Notes under the pieces: model-generated | Database searches by the model: none | Told to the model about the DNA's origin: nothing | Seen by the model: only the letters and a program-made list of their open reading frames with translations | Shown: piece after piece, positions 8,061 to 16,472 of the stretch | How positions within the stretch are numbered: the first letter of the stretch is position 1 | Layout of the letters: each line of letters begins with the position of its first letter | Assembly: GCF_900106995.1 (NCBI RefSeq) | Contig: NZ_FNOK01000001.1 | Coordinates: 248,001-312,000 of the forward strand | Direction of reading: 5' to 3' | From: Saccharopolyspora shandongensis | Lineage (GTDB): Bacteria; Actinomycetota; Actinomycetes; Mycobacteriales; Pseudonocardiaceae | Length of the DNA: 64,000 nt | Translations under genes and position numbers: made by a program

Positions 8061-9286
8061 CGCCACTCGTAGCTCCGGTGGTAGTTCTCGATGCCGGTCA
8101 GCACCAGGACCTGGCCGTGCGCCCGCGATGGTTCGGCGTACTCGTCCCATGTGGACAGATCGGTGCGCAGGTGCTGCCGGGGCAGCAGGCATTCGCGGGC
8201 CCACGGCAGCAACTTCTCGTACTCCGCGAACGAAATCTCCTGGCGGCTGCGCACGCGGTCCGCAATGCCCGCGGCCGCCAGCTCCCGGCTCGCACCGGGC
8301 TGGACGACGCCGCTGAAGAACTCGCTGGCGCAGCCGGAGCCGTAGGAATACAGGCCGACCCTGGTGCCCTCCGCCGAGGCGTTGTCGATCAGGCTCGCCA
8401 ACGCCAGGTAGATCGAGCCCGAACACAGGTTGCCCACCGTGCGCGGGTAGACCAGGGACGGGGCGATGCGGCGGGCGAAATCCGCCTCGATCGCCTTCGG
8501 CGGGCCCGGGGCCACCTCGCGCATCAGCTTGCGGTGCGCCGCCTTCACCATTCCCGGGAACGGCGTGTGCATCACCAGGTGGTCGAAGGTGGTGGCGAAG
8601 TCCGCGCCCGGCGCGAGCCGGCGGTAGTCGGCGTAGCTGCCCGAGAGGCACTCCAGGTAGCTCAGCAGGGAGAGGTCGGCGTCGACGTAGTCGAAGTCCG
8701 GCGCGGGCCGCGCGGTGTCCATCGTCTCGAAGCTGTGCAGCCCGTTGCGGCCCGCGTCCAGCGCCAGCACCCGCGGATCGGCCGAGAGCAGCACCGCGAC
8801 GGCGCCGTTGCCCATCGTCGGTTCGGCGTACTTCGCGCGCTCGTCCATCGGGCTGATGTCGGTGGCGACGACCAGCGCCCGGGCCTGCGGATTCGCCGAT
8901 CCGGCGAGGTATCCGGCCGCCAGCTGCAGCATTCCCGTCGCGCCGTAGCAGGCCTGCTTGACCTCCATGATCCGGCAGCGCCGCGACAGGCCGAGGTAGC
9001 GGTGCGCGTAGGAGGCGATCGACTTGCTGAAGTCCACACCGGACTCGGTGGAGGTGACCAGCAGCTCGATGTCCTCCGCCGCGTCCCCGAGCGCGTCCAC
9101 CAGCGGCTTGGCCGCGTTGACCGCGTTGGTGACCGGGTCCTCCCACGGCAGCAGCACCGAGCGGTGTTCGAGCCCGAGGTTGCCGATCCGGTCGGTGTCC
9201 AGGCCTCGTCCTTCGAACAACTCCCGCACCGGGAGCCGCGCGAACCCGCAGTAGGCGTTGAGGCCGTCGATGCCGGCGTGCGCCAT
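8057..9286 (-). CDS. HMG-CoA-synthase-like enzyme (HCS) for polyketide β-branching
   Basis: The 409-residue protein matches the polyketide HCS family (PksG, LnmM, MupH type). The catalytic residues are visible as Glu81 (STESGVDFSKS), Cys113 (EVKQACYGAT) and His240 (HTPFPGMVKAAHR). These enzymes condense an acyl group held on a donor ACP with the β-ketone of a polyketide on an acceptor ACP. Primary metabolism HMG-CoA synthase is less likely because the gene lies between a donor-type ACP and the ECH pair with overlapping codons and no other mevalonate genes are near. The ATG shares one base with the stop of the upstream ACP gene (TGATG). This is the central enzyme of the cassette. Confidence 0.93.
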   Translation of the reverse strand: MAHAGIDGLNAYCGFARLPVRELFEGRGLDTDRIGNLGLEHRSVLLPWEDPVTNAVNAAKPLVDALGDAAEDIELLVTSTESGVDFSKSIASYAHRYLGLSRRCRIMEVKQACYGATGMLQLAAGYLAGSANPQARALVVATDISPMDERAKYAEPTMGNGAVAVLLSADPRVLALDAGRNGLHSFETMDTARPAPDFDYVDADLSLLSYLECLSGSYADYRRLAPGADFATTFDHLVMHTPFPGMVKAAHRKLMREVAPGPPKAIEADFARRIAPSLVYPRTVGNLCSGSIYLALASLIDNASAEGTRVGLYSYGSGCASEFFSGVVQPGASRELAAAGIADRVRSRQEISFAEYEKLLPWARECLLPRQHLRTDLSTWDEYAEPSRAHGQVLVLTGIENYHRSYEWR

Positions 9287-9522
9287 CAGCTGTTCCCCCT
9301 GCTCAGGTGCTCGATCAGGGCCCCGATGTCCGGGATGTGCGCGAAGTTCGAGATCGGCTCCGCCCGCTCCAGCCGGTGCAGCAGCAGGCTGATGATCTCC
9401 ACCCGGTCCACCGAATCCGCGCCGAGATCGCGGAGGCTCTTGTCGCGGGTGATCTCGGCGGCGGGCAGGTCGGGCAGGATCTCGACGATCGCCGCCCGCA
9501 CCGCCTGCTCGACTTGGTTCAT
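9286..9522 (-). CDS. Donor acyl carrier protein of the β-branching cassette
   Basis: This 78-residue discrete ACP carries the phosphopantetheine site at Ser37 (LGADSVDRVEI). The GADS-V-DR motif resembles the small donor ACPs that present acetyl or propionyl groups to HCS (AcpK/LnmL type) rather than aromatic type II ACPs. The ATG at 9522 overlaps the stop of the upstream LnmK-like gene (ATGA). Its place between the LnmK-like gene and HCS matches the LnmK–LnmL–LnmM functional order of the leinamycin pathway. Too short for many gene callers, but the start and motif are clear. Confidence 0.9.
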   Translation of the reverse strand: MNQVEQAVRAAIVEILPDLPAAEITRDKSLRDLGADSVDRVEIISLLLHRLERAEPISNFAHIPDIGALIEHLSRGNS

Positions 9523-10406
9523 GCTTCCTCCACGAGAAGGCTGATCGCGGCCACCGCGAGCAGCCGGCCGGACTCGATCTCCCGGACCGCGACGTCGGCG
9601 ACCTCCGCGCCGCCCCCGGAGTCGTCCCGCCACAACCGGATCGCGATGCGCAGCCGGGAGTCGAGGTCGGCGTTGCCGAAGTAGCCGAGCTTGTGGTCCA
9701 GCACCCGGCGGGCGAGGAACTGCCGGTCGTCGCGGCCCATCCGCCGCCACAGCCGCAGCAGCGCGGTGTCGATGATGGAGAAGTAGGACGCGAAGTACAC
9801 GAGCCCGACCCCGTTGAAGTCGTGCACGACGTCGAGTTCGTAGGTCGTGTCGAACGTTTCGGCCAGGGTGTGGCCGGGCACGCCCGACGGGTGGAAGGTG
9901 CCGTTCTTCCGCGCCTGGGAAGCGATTCCGCGCGGCGAGTACTGCGGCGGCAACTGGGGCAGGTGCTCGTGCCGGAAGTCCGGCGGCGCGGAGCGCACGA
10001 GCTCCTCGTTGCTGTCCGGCCGCGAACGCGATATCCAGCGGTTGAAGTTCTGCACGTAGATGCCGTCCGGCCGGGGGTTCTCGTAGAACTCGACCGGATC
10101 GATCTCGTCGTCCGATGTGGACAGCCGGTGCAGCGTCAGCACCGACTCACCACCGAAGTCGAACACCCGCGAGGACACCGTCAGCTCGTCGCCGAAGGTG
10201 AGGCCGTGCGGGTGCCGCTCCGCGCTGCCCCGCACGTGGAAGTAGTAGAACGACAGGTAGGCCGGGTGGCCGTCGGCGGTGCGCGCGTCGTAGACGTTGG
10301 TCCCGCAGTCGGCCGCGACGGCCTCCCAGGTCCAGTCCCCGAGCTGCGCGAAGATCGACGAGCTGCCGCCGCACATGTGCGGCGTGATCGTCACCTGGCG
10401 AATCAT
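9519..10406 (-). CDS. LnmK-like bifunctional acyltransferase/decarboxylase (double hot-dog fold)
   Basis: The 295-residue protein resembles the LnmK/Pnap_2097 family. The N-terminal part (TPHMCGGSSSIFAQLGD, WEAVAADCG) and the tyrosine-rich strand YLSFYYFHVRG fit the first hot-dog repeat. A second repeat lies around FNGVGLVYFASYFSIID. In leinamycin, LnmK loads methylmalonyl from CoA onto an ACP through a tyrosine ester and decarboxylates it to propionyl-ACP; a homologue (Lom62) supplies the propionyl starter in lomaiviticin. Here it would feed the adjacent donor ACP for HCS, or supply a starter unit. Whether malonyl or methylmalonyl is used cannot be read from the sequence. Family membership is by recalled pattern, not by search. 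Confidence 0.7.
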   Translation of the reverse strand: MIRQVTITPHMCGGSSSIFAQLGDWTWEAVAADCGTNVYDARTADGHPAYLSFYYFHVRGSAERHPHGLTFGDELTVSSRVFDFGGESVLTLHRLSTSDDEIDPVEFYENPRPDGIYVQNFNRWISRSRPDSNEELVRSAPPDFRHEHLPQLPPQYSPRGIASQARKNGTFHPSGVPGHTLAETFDTTYELDVVHDFNGVGLVYFASYFSIIDTALLRLWRRMGRDDRQFLARRVLDHKLGYFGNADLDSRLRIAIRLWRDDSGGGAEVADVAVREIESGRLLAVAAISLLVEEA

Positions 10407-10663
10407 GCCGCCTCGGCCGCGCGTTCGCGGACGTAGTCGGCGAGCTTGTTCAGCGTCGGGTGGTCGAAGACCGCGTCGACGACCTCGCTGAGCCCGTACT
10501 TGGCGTTGATGACCGAGACCAGCTCTACGCCCAGCACCGAGTCCAGGCCGAGGTCCTGGAACGTCGCGTCGTCCTCGACCTCGGCGACCTCCACGTAGAG
10601 GACCTCCGCCAGGTGCGAGCGCAGCTCGTCCCGAATGGTGGCTGCATCCAGCGAAACGGGCAC
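10403..10663 (-). CDS. Acyl carrier protein, candidate β-branching acceptor
   Basis: The 86-residue ACP has its phosphopantetheine serine at Ser42 in LGLDSVLGVELVSVINAKYGL. This differs from aromatic type II ACPs ([10 protein letters not shown]) and resembles acceptor ACPs of β-branching modules (DSxxGVEW...IN..YGL). The tryptophan that usually flags acceptor ACPs, six residues after the serine, is Leu48 here. The GTG start at 10663 is chosen because a GGAGAGGG ribosome site precedes it by a few bases. Its stop overlaps the LnmK-like start (ATGA) and its upstream neighbour is CLF1, so it sits exactly between the chain-building and branching enzymes. Confidence 0.85.
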   Translation of the reverse strand: MPVSLDAATIRDELRSHLAEVLYVEVAEVEDDATFQDLGLDSVLGVELVSVINAKYGLSEVVDAVFDHPTLNKLADYVRERAAEAA

Positions 10664-10674
10664 TTCCCTCTCCT

Positions 10675-11883
10675 TCACTTGCGAATGACGATGGCCGAGT
10701 TGTAACCGCCGTTGCCCCGCGCGAGCACGAGCGCGGTCCGCAGCGGGACCGCCCGCGGCTCGCCGAGCACGAGGTCGATCCGGTACTCCGGCGGCACGTC
10801 CGCGGTGTGCGCGGTGGCCGGGATGACGCCGTCCCGCAGCGCCAGCAGGGCGCACGCCAGGTCGAGCGGGCCGCCGCCCGCGTAGAGCCTGCCGACCAGC
10901 GCCTTGGGTGCGCTGACCGGAACCGCGTGCGGGCCGAACACCTCGGTGATGGCGGCGGCCTCGGCCCGGTCGAGCTCGGGGATCCCGGCAGCGTCGGCGA
11001 AGACCACGTCGACCTCGCCGGGCTCTAGCCCCGCGTCCGCCAGGGCGCGACGGATGGCACGCGCCAGGGCCGGCGGCCGCCCGGATTCCGGCTTCGGGTC
11101 GAACGTCGCCGCGTGACCGGCCAACCGCCCGTACACCTGGGGCGCCCCGCGTTCGCGGGCCGACCGCTCGTCCTCCAGGACCAGGTACGCCCCGCCCTCG
11201 CCCGGCACGTAGCCGGAGGCCGCGGCGTCGAACGGCAGGAAGGCCCGGCGCGGATCGGGCGTGGTGCTGATCCGGCCGGTGGCCAGGTGGGAAACCCAGC
11301 CCCACGGGTCGTAGGACGATTCGACGCCGCCCGTGATCGAAAGCCGGACGCCGTCACGGACGACCCGACGCGCGTGCGCCACCGCGTCCAGCCCGCCGGC
11401 CTGCTCGGCGACCACCACGCTGCCCGGGCCGCGCATCCCGTGCCGGATGGAGATCTGCCCGGTGTTGGCCGCGTTGAACCACGCGAAGGACTCGTACACG
11501 CTGACGTGCTCCGGCCCCTTGGTCCACAGCTTCTGGATCTCCCGGTGGGTGAACTCGAAGCCGCCCGTGGCGTTGGAGCTGATCACGCCCAGTTCCTTGT
11601 CCGCGAAGGACTTCGGGTCCGCCTCGGCGTCGGCCAGCGCCTGATCGGCCGCGACCAGCGCGAGCCGGGTGACCCGGTCGGTCTGCGGCAGCAGGCGGCT
11701 GGACAGGAACTGCTCGGGCTTGAAGTCCCGGATCTGCCCGGCGAGCCGGGACGGGTAGCGCGTCGCGTCGAACCGCTCCAGCTCGGCGATGCCACTGCGC
11801 TGCTCCAGCGTCGCCGACCAGAACTCCGCCGCGCTCATCCCGTTGGGCGCCACCACGCCCAGTCCGGTGAAAACCGCTGTCAT
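10675..11883 (-). CDS. Chain length factor (KSβ), minimal PKS set 1
   Basis: The 402-residue protein is a type II PKS chain length factor: the KS fold is retained but the active Cys is replaced by Gln161 ([11 protein letters not shown]). It pairs with the KSα at 11880 and generates the primer by malonyl-ACP decarboxylation. The chain-length gate positions comparable to Phe109/Thr112/Phe116 of the actinorhodin CLF read Phe109, Thr112 and Ile116 ([10 protein letters not shown]), so it differs from CLF2 at the last one. The ATG overlaps the KSα1 stop (ATGA). Chain length of this set is unknown; the surrounding β-branching genes make an aromatic octaketide doubtful. Confidence 0.93.
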   Translation of the reverse strand: MTAVFTGLGVVAPNGMSAAEFWSATLEQRSGIAELERFDATRYPSRLAGQIRDFKPEQFLSSRLLPQTDRVTRLALVAADQALADAEADPKSFADKELGVISSNATGGFEFTHREIQKLWTKGPEHVSVYESFAWFNAANTGQISIRHGMRGPGSVVVAEQAGGLDAVAHARRVVRDGVRLSITGGVESSYDPWGWVSHLATGRISTTPDPRRAFLPFDAAASGYVPGEGGAYLVLEDERSARERGAPQVYGRLAGHAATFDPKPESGRPPALARAIRRALADAGLEPGEVDVVFADAAGIPELDRAEAAAITEVFGPHAVPVSAPKALVGRLYAGGGPLDLACALLALRDGVIPATAHTADVPPEYRIDLVLGEPRAVPLRTALVLARGNGGYNSAIVIRK

Positions 11884-13160
11884 GACTGGACTCCTCGCCA
11901 CTTCCGCAGCACCATCGCGCTCTGGTAGCCGCCGAAGCCGCTGCCCACCGTGAGTGCGGCACCGACCTCGTGGTCCCGGGCGACCAGCGGCACGTAGTCG
12001 AGGTCGCACTCCGGGTCCTTCTCGTGCAAGTTCGCCGTCGGCGGCACCACACCGTGCTCGATCGCCAACGCGCACGCTGCGATCTCGATCGAGCCGATCG
12101 CGCCCAGCGAGTGCCCGATCATCGACTTGATGGAACTCACCGGGGTCCGGTAGGCGTGCTCGCCGAGCGCCCGCTTGAAAGCCGCCGTCTCGTGCCGGTC
12201 GTTCTGCTTGGTGCCCGAGCCGTGCGCGTTGACGTAGTCGATGTCCGTGGTCGGCATCCGCGCCTCGTCCAACGCCGCGCCGATCGCCTCGGCCATCTCC
12301 CGGCCGTCCACCCGCAGCCCGGTCATGTGGTAGGCGTTGCAGCGCGTCGCGTATCCGCCGATCTCGGCGTAGATCCGCGCGCCGCGCTTGCGCGCGTGCT
12401 CGTACTCCTCGACGACGAACATGGCGGCGCCTTCGGCGAGCACGAACCCGTTGCGGGTGCGGTCGAACGGCCGTGCCGCGTGCTCCGGGTCGTCGTTGCG
12501 CGGCGTCGTCGCCTTGATCGCGTCGAAGCACGCCGCGGCCAGCGGGGACACCGCGGCCTCGGTCGCCCCGGTCAGCATCACGTCCGCGCTGCCCTCCGCG
12601 ATGAGCTGGTGGGCGTAGCCGACCGCGTCGATGCCCGACGTGCAGCCGGTGGACAGCAACCCGACCGGGCCCTCCGCCCCGACCTCCCAGGCGAGCTCGG
12701 TCGCGATGGTCGTCGGCGTGAGGTGGTTGAACAGGTGCGGCGACGCGTATTCGTGGTCCACCAACCAGTTCCGCCCGGTGTCGGAGAGCACCAGGTACTC
12801 CTGCTCCAGGCTGGTGGCCGCGCCGACCGCGCTGCCGACGCTCACGCCGAGGCCGCCCGGATCCACCGCGCCGAGCTCGAGCCCGCTGTCGTCGACGGCC
12901 TCGCGCGCGCACACGATCGCGAACTGGGTGACCCGGTCCATCCGGCGCAGCTGCCGGTGGGTCAATCCGTGCTCGGCCGGGTCGAAGTCGCATTCGCCCG
13001 CGACCTGGGAGCGGAAGGAACTCGCGTCGAAAGCGGTGATTCGCCGGGTCGCGGTGCGGCCGGCGGTGAGCAGGTCCCAGAACTCCTTGGTGTTGCCCCC
13101 ACCCGGGGCCACCACCCCGATCCCGGTGATCACCGCGCGTCGTTCGCCTTGTGCGCTCAT
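11880..13160 (-). CDS. Ketosynthase α, minimal PKS set 1
   Basis: This 426-residue KSα has the full triad Cys173 (STGCTSG), His313 ([11 protein letters not shown]) and His350 (SMIGHSLG). It would elongate malonyl-ACP units with CLF1 as a heterodimer. It is clearly related to KSα2 at 24273 (for example identical [18 protein letters not shown] stretches), indicating an old duplication rather than an unrelated FAS enzyme. Its start overlaps the stop of the upstream ACP gene (ATGA), so ACP, KSα, CLF and the second ACP are coupled. It belongs to the same operon as the HCS cassette. Confidence 0.95.
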   Translation of the reverse strand: MSAQGERRAVITGIGVVAPGGGNTKEFWDLLTAGRTATRRITAFDASSFRSQVAGECDFDPAEHGLTHRQLRRMDRVTQFAIVCAREAVDDSGLELGAVDPGGLGVSVGSAVGAATSLEQEYLVLSDTGRNWLVDHEYASPHLFNHLTPTTIATELAWEVGAEGPVGLLSTGCTSGIDAVGYAHQLIAEGSADVMLTGATEAAVSPLAAACFDAIKATTPRNDDPEHAARPFDRTRNGFVLAEGAAMFVVEEYEHARKRGARIYAEIGGYATRCNAYHMTGLRVDGREMAEAIGAALDEARMPTTDIDYVNAHGSGTKQNDRHETAAFKRALGEHAYRTPVSSIKSMIGHSLGAIGSIEIAACALAIEHGVVPPTANLHEKDPECDLDYVPLVARDHEVGAALTVGSGFGGYQSAMVLRKWRGVQS

Positions 13161-13393
13161 GCCGACTTGGCAACCAGATCGAGCAGTAGCCGGGGCGTCT
13201 CGACGACCGCGATCTCCTCGTCGGAGATCTCGATGCCGAACTCCTGCTTGATCCGGCTCGCGGTCTCCATCAGCGCCAGCGAGTCGTAGCCGAGGTCGGC
13301 GAACGGCGTGTCACGAATGTCGCCGTGCAGATCGACGTTCTCGTCCGCACCGGCGCATTCCGTGAGAATTCTCCGGAGATCGTCGATGGTCAT
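13157..13393 (-). CDS. Aromatic-type acyl carrier protein, set 1
   Basis: The 78-residue ACP has Ser38 in [13 protein letters not shown], the motif of type II aromatic PKS carriers and nearly the same as the ACP at 22811. It presumably serves KSα1/CLF1. It lies five bases downstream of the KASIII-like gene and overlaps the KSα1 start by four bases, which suggests coupled expression. The presence of this canonical ACP plus two atypical ACPs in one operon implies a division of labour between elongation, branching and donor roles. Confidence 0.92.
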   Translation of the reverse strand: MTIDDLRRILTECAGADENVDLHGDIRDTPFADLGYDSLALMETASRIKQEFGIEISDEEIAVVETPRLLLDLVAKSA

Positions 13394-13398
13394 GTGGC

Positions 13399-14505
13399 TC
13401 AGCCCTCCAGTTCCGTGCGCTGTGCACGATCGACTTTGCGTTCCCGCGCTACAGACCCGCTCGAGCTCCGGTGGTGCTCCTGCGGTCGCCATTGCGGCGC
13501 CTCGACGATCTCCAGGACCGCCGCGGACCACGTGAACCCGCCGCCGACGCCGAGCAGCGCCACCAACTGCCCCGGCCGCGCCCGGCCGCTCTCCACCAGG
13601 TGCGCGACGCCGGCGAACTGGTCGCCCGCACCGAGGTGCCCCACGCCGCGGCTCCACGACCACAGCGACCGGTCCGGGTCGATGCCGAAGCGGCGGAAGT
13701 AGTTGACGTCCAGCCGCCGCCGCCCGAAGTGCGGCAGCACGAACCAGTCGACGTCGGCCAGCGCCGCCCCGGCCTCGTCGAGCGCGCGCCGCACCGATTC
13801 GGTGTGCCGCTCGGCCATCAGCACCACCGACCGCTGCCCGGCCGGGCTGCGCAGGAACGCCCTGGTCGTCTCGTCGATGCTGATCGGCGTTCGGGCCGAC
13901 AGCGGCGCCGGGCCGAACGGGTCGTCGCCGCGGTGCATCCGCTCCAGTCCCGGTTCTCCCACCGACACCAGCGAACGCAGCCGGGCGAAACCGGAATCCC
14001 GCGCCAGCACCGCCGCGGTCGCGCCGTCGGCGAACACCGTGCCCGGATCCGACCGCCACCGGTCGACGCCCGGTGCGCAGAACCGGTCCGCCGTGGTCAG
14101 CAGCGCCGCGCGGCCGCCCGTCGCGGTGAGGTGCGCGGCGGCGAGTTCGAGCGATGCCATGCCGCCGTTGGAGGTCTGCCGCAGCTCGATCGCCGGGCAC
14201 CGGGTGCCGACCGCCTCGTGCTGCACGTAGGACGCGGGCGCCCACATGTCGTGACCCTGGTGGTACGAGCAGGCGTGCAGGACCAGCGCGATCTCGTCGG
14301 GCTCGCAGCCGGAACGCACCAACGCCTCCGCTGCGGCGGCCACCGCCATGTCCGGCGGGGCTTCCTCGGCCACGGTGACACCGGTGACCTGCGCCCGCCG
14401 CACCGCCTCGGCCTCCACCAGTCCGCGCTCGACCGCTTCCGCCGCGGGCATCGCCGGCGGCAGCCAGCTCGCGCAGGCGCGCAAATAGATGTCGTCCCAA
14501 CGCAT
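13399..14505 (-). CDS. KASIII-like acyltransferase with serine nucleophile (DpsC/CerJ/ChlB3-like)
   Basis: The 368-residue thiolase-fold protein resembles KASIII enzymes, but the active-site cysteine is Ser112 (RQTSNGGMASLE; codon TCC). The likely partners are His259 (LPHFGRRRL) and Asp295 (GHLGAGDQF), the latter position being typical of CerJ/ChlB3-type acyl-ester-forming enzymes. DpsC, which also has Ser, primes daunorubicin biosynthesis with propionyl; CerJ and ChlB3 transfer acyl groups from ACPs to sugars. A housekeeping FabH is therefore unlikely. The ATG at 14505 is the first gene start of the operon and was chosen because the KASIII fold begins there. It may select or hand over the branched acyl unit. 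Confidence 0.85.
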   Translation of the reverse strand: MRWDDIYLRACASWLPPAMPAAEAVERGLVEAEAVRRAQVTGVTVAEEAPPDMAVAAAAEALVRSGCEPDEIALVLHACSYHQGHDMWAPASYVQHEAVGTRCPAIELRQTSNGGMASLELAAAHLTATGGRAALLTTADRFCAPGVDRWRSDPGTVFADGATAAVLARDSGFARLRSLVSVGEPGLERMHRGDDPFGPAPLSARTPISIDETTRAFLRSPAGQRSVVLMAERHTESVRRALDEAGAALADVDWFVLPHFGRRRLDVNYFRRFGIDPDRSLWSWSRGVGHLGAGDQFAGVAHLVESGRARPGQLVALLGVGGGFTWSAAVLEIVEAPQWRPQEHHRSSSGSVARERKVDRAQRTELEG

Positions 14506-14615
14506 TCGCGAAGCCTGACCGCACACTGTGGAACCCGGCTGGAGCCCCGCTCTAGCAGATCTCGAACAGCGCGCGCCAGCCTCGCCCAGGCAAGCGGAGC
14601 CCACATTGGAGGATC
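14506..14615. promoter_or_regulatory. Divergent promoter region between the β-branching operon and the tailoring operon
   Basis: These 110 bases separate the start of the leftward 11-gene operon from the rightward SDR gene and must hold both promoters. A GGAGGATC ribosome site stands just before the SDR start. I could not assign −35/−10 boxes or a clear operator. Confidence 0.5.
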
Positions 14616-15356
14616 GTGGTGAGCGAGGAACGAGTCGCGCTGGTAACCGGATCGTCGTCCGGCATCGGCGCCGAGGTGGCCAGGAGGCTCGCGGCCGACG
14701 ACATGCGGGTCGTGATCAACTCGGCGCGATCGGTCGAGGCCGGCGAGGAACTGGCCGCCGCCCTGCCCGGCGCGGTGTACCTGCGGGCCGACATCGCGCA
14801 GCAGGACGAGGCCCGGCAGCTGGTGGACGCGACCGTCGAGCGCTTCGGCCGGCTGGACGTCCTGGTCAACAACGCCGGGACGTCGCGCCCGATCCCGCAC
14901 CACGACCTGGAAGCCGCGGATCTCGTGGTGTGGCGGGAGATCTTCGGCGTCAACGTGTTCGGCACCTGGCAGACCACGGTCGCCGCGATGCCGGCGCTGC
15001 GCGAGAGCGGCAACGGCGTGGTCGTCAACATCTCCTCGATCGCGGGCAGCCGTCCCGCGGGCAGCTCGATCCCCTACGCGGTCAGCAAGGCCGCGATCGA
15101 GCACATGACCCGGCTGCTGGCCAAGGCCGTCGGCCCGGACGTCCGGGTCAACGCCGTCGCCCCCGGGCTGATCGAGACGCCGTGGATCCAGGGCAAGGAC
15201 TTCTTCAAGCCCATCGTCGAACAGGTCCGGGACACCACGCCGCTGCGCCGCGTCGGCCGGCCCGACGACGTCGCCGAGGCCGTGCACTCCCTCATCGACT
15301 CGACCTACACCACCGGCCAGGTGCTGCTCGTCGACGGCGGCGCACACCTGCTCTGA
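14616..15356 (+). CDS. Short-chain dehydrogenase/reductase
   Basis: The 246-residue protein is a classical SDR with the nucleotide motif TGSSSGIG (about 11–18), NNAG (about 87–90), Ser in NISSIAGS and the catalytic YAVSK. It differs from the C9-ketoreductase at 21974, which is of ActIII type, so it is probably a tailoring or second ketoreductase. GTG codons at 14616 and 14619 are both possible starts. It is the first gene of the rightward operon SDR–F420 oxidoreductase–cyclase–acyltransferase–P450. Substrate unknown; reduction of a polyketide ketone is the most likely role. Confidence 0.88.
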   Translation: MVSEERVALVTGSSSGIGAEVARRLAADDMRVVINSARSVEAGEELAAALPGAVYLRADIAQQDEARQLVDATVERFGRLDVLVNNAGTSRPIPHHDLEAADLVVWREIFGVNVFGTWQTTVAAMPALRESGNGVVVNISSIAGSRPAGSSIPYAVSKAAIEHMTRLLAKAVGPDVRVNAVAPGLIETPWIQGKDFFKPIVEQVRDTTPLRRVGRPDDVAEAVHSLIDSTYTTGQVLLVDGGAHLL

Positions 15357-15382
15357 ACCACCGACGACGAAAGGGGAAAGCC

Positions 15383-16426
15383 ATGCGCCTCGGCGCGAAC
15401 CTCGTCTACCAGGGCGCCGGGAAACTGGCGCAGGAAGCCGAACGGCTCGGCTACGACCTCGTGCTCGCCGCCGAGGGCTACCGGGCCGACGCACCCAGCG
15501 TGCTCGGGCTGGTCGCCGGCCAGACCGAACGCATCGGCCTGGCCTCCGGGATCATGCAGATCCCGGCCCGGCCGCCGGGCACCGCCGCGCTCACCGCGGC
15601 CACGCTCGACTCGCTCAGCGGCGGCCGGTTCCGGCTCGGCCTAGGCGTGTCCAACCCGCACGTCTCGGACGGCTGGTACGGCGTCCGGTTCGACAACCCG
15701 CTCGCCCGCACCCGCGAGTACGTGGAGATCGTGCGCAAGGCCATGCAGGGCGGGCCGGTGCGCTACGCGGGCGACCACTTCGCACTTCCCGCGTGGGGCA
15801 AGGAAGACGCGCCGCTGCACCTGTTCACCGAACGGCCGAGCACCCAGATCCCGCTGTACCTGGCCGGGGTCGGCCCGAAGAGCCTGCAACTGGCCGGGGA
15901 GCTCGCCGACGGCTGGCTGAGCGGGTTCACGACGCCGGAGCACGTCGCGAAGTCGATCGGCGAGATCCGCATCGGCCGCGACCGGGCGGGGCTGGACTTG
16001 GCCGGCTTCGAGGTCGTGCCGTTCGTGGCGATGCAGGTGGGCGAGGACGGCGCCGACATCGCGTCGGCCGCCGACGCGCTGCGCGGGCACTACCTGTTCC
16101 TGCTCGGCGTCGGCGACCCGGCGGACAACTTCTACTGCGGGCTCGCGCGGACCATGGGGTTCGAGCAGGAGATCGCCGAGTTCCGGGAGCGCCTGATGAG
16201 CGGCGACCGGCGGGGCGCCGCGGCGGCGATCCCGCTGGAGTTCATCGACCGCACCGCGCTGATCGGCCCGCTCGGCCGCATCGCCGAGCGGATGCAGGCC
16301 TTCGCCGAGGCCGGCGTGACGGTGCTCAGCATCATGGTGTCGGCCAACGACACCACGCTCGACGGGCGGCTGCACATCCTCCGGAAGGCCGCGGAGGCAC
16401 TCGAAATGTCCGGTGTGGCCGGATGA
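15383..16426 (+). CDS. F420-dependent LLM-class oxidoreductase
   Basis: The 347-residue protein has the luciferase-like TIM-barrel pattern: LGANLVYQGAGKLAQEAE at the N-terminus, then LDSLSGGRFRLGLGVSNP and PLYLAGVGPKSLQLAGELAD. Such proteins use F420H2 (less often FMN) for hydride transfer. It starts with ATG after an AAAGGGGAAAG ribosome site, 26 bases downstream of the SDR gene. In aromatic clusters enzymes of this family reduce quinone or enone intermediates; the exact step here is not known. A second possible F420 enzyme of the cluster is the DDN-type fusion at 34612. Confidence 0.85.
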   Translation: MRLGANLVYQGAGKLAQEAERLGYDLVLAAEGYRADAPSVLGLVAGQTERIGLASGIMQIPARPPGTAALTAATLDSLSGGRFRLGLGVSNPHVSDGWYGVRFDNPLARTREYVEIVRKAMQGGPVRYAGDHFALPAWGKEDAPLHLFTERPSTQIPLYLAGVGPKSLQLAGELADGWLSGFTTPEHVAKSIGEIRIGRDRAGLDLAGFEVVPFVAMQVGEDGADIASAADALRGHYLFLLGVGDPADNFYCGLARTMGFEQEIAEFRERLMSGDRRGAAAAIPLEFIDRTALIGPLGRIAERMQAFAEAGVTVLSIMVSANDTTLDGRLHILRKAAEALEMSGVAG

Positions 16427-16472
16427 TTCGACGGTACCTTGAGGTCAGCTCAAGCGGGCTGCGGAAGTCTCG

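Noticed and set aside
8057..9286. Primary-metabolism HMG-CoA synthase of a mevalonate cluster
   Set aside because: No mevalonate kinase, HMG-CoA reductase or other mevalonate genes nearby; tight coupling to ACP and ECH genes.
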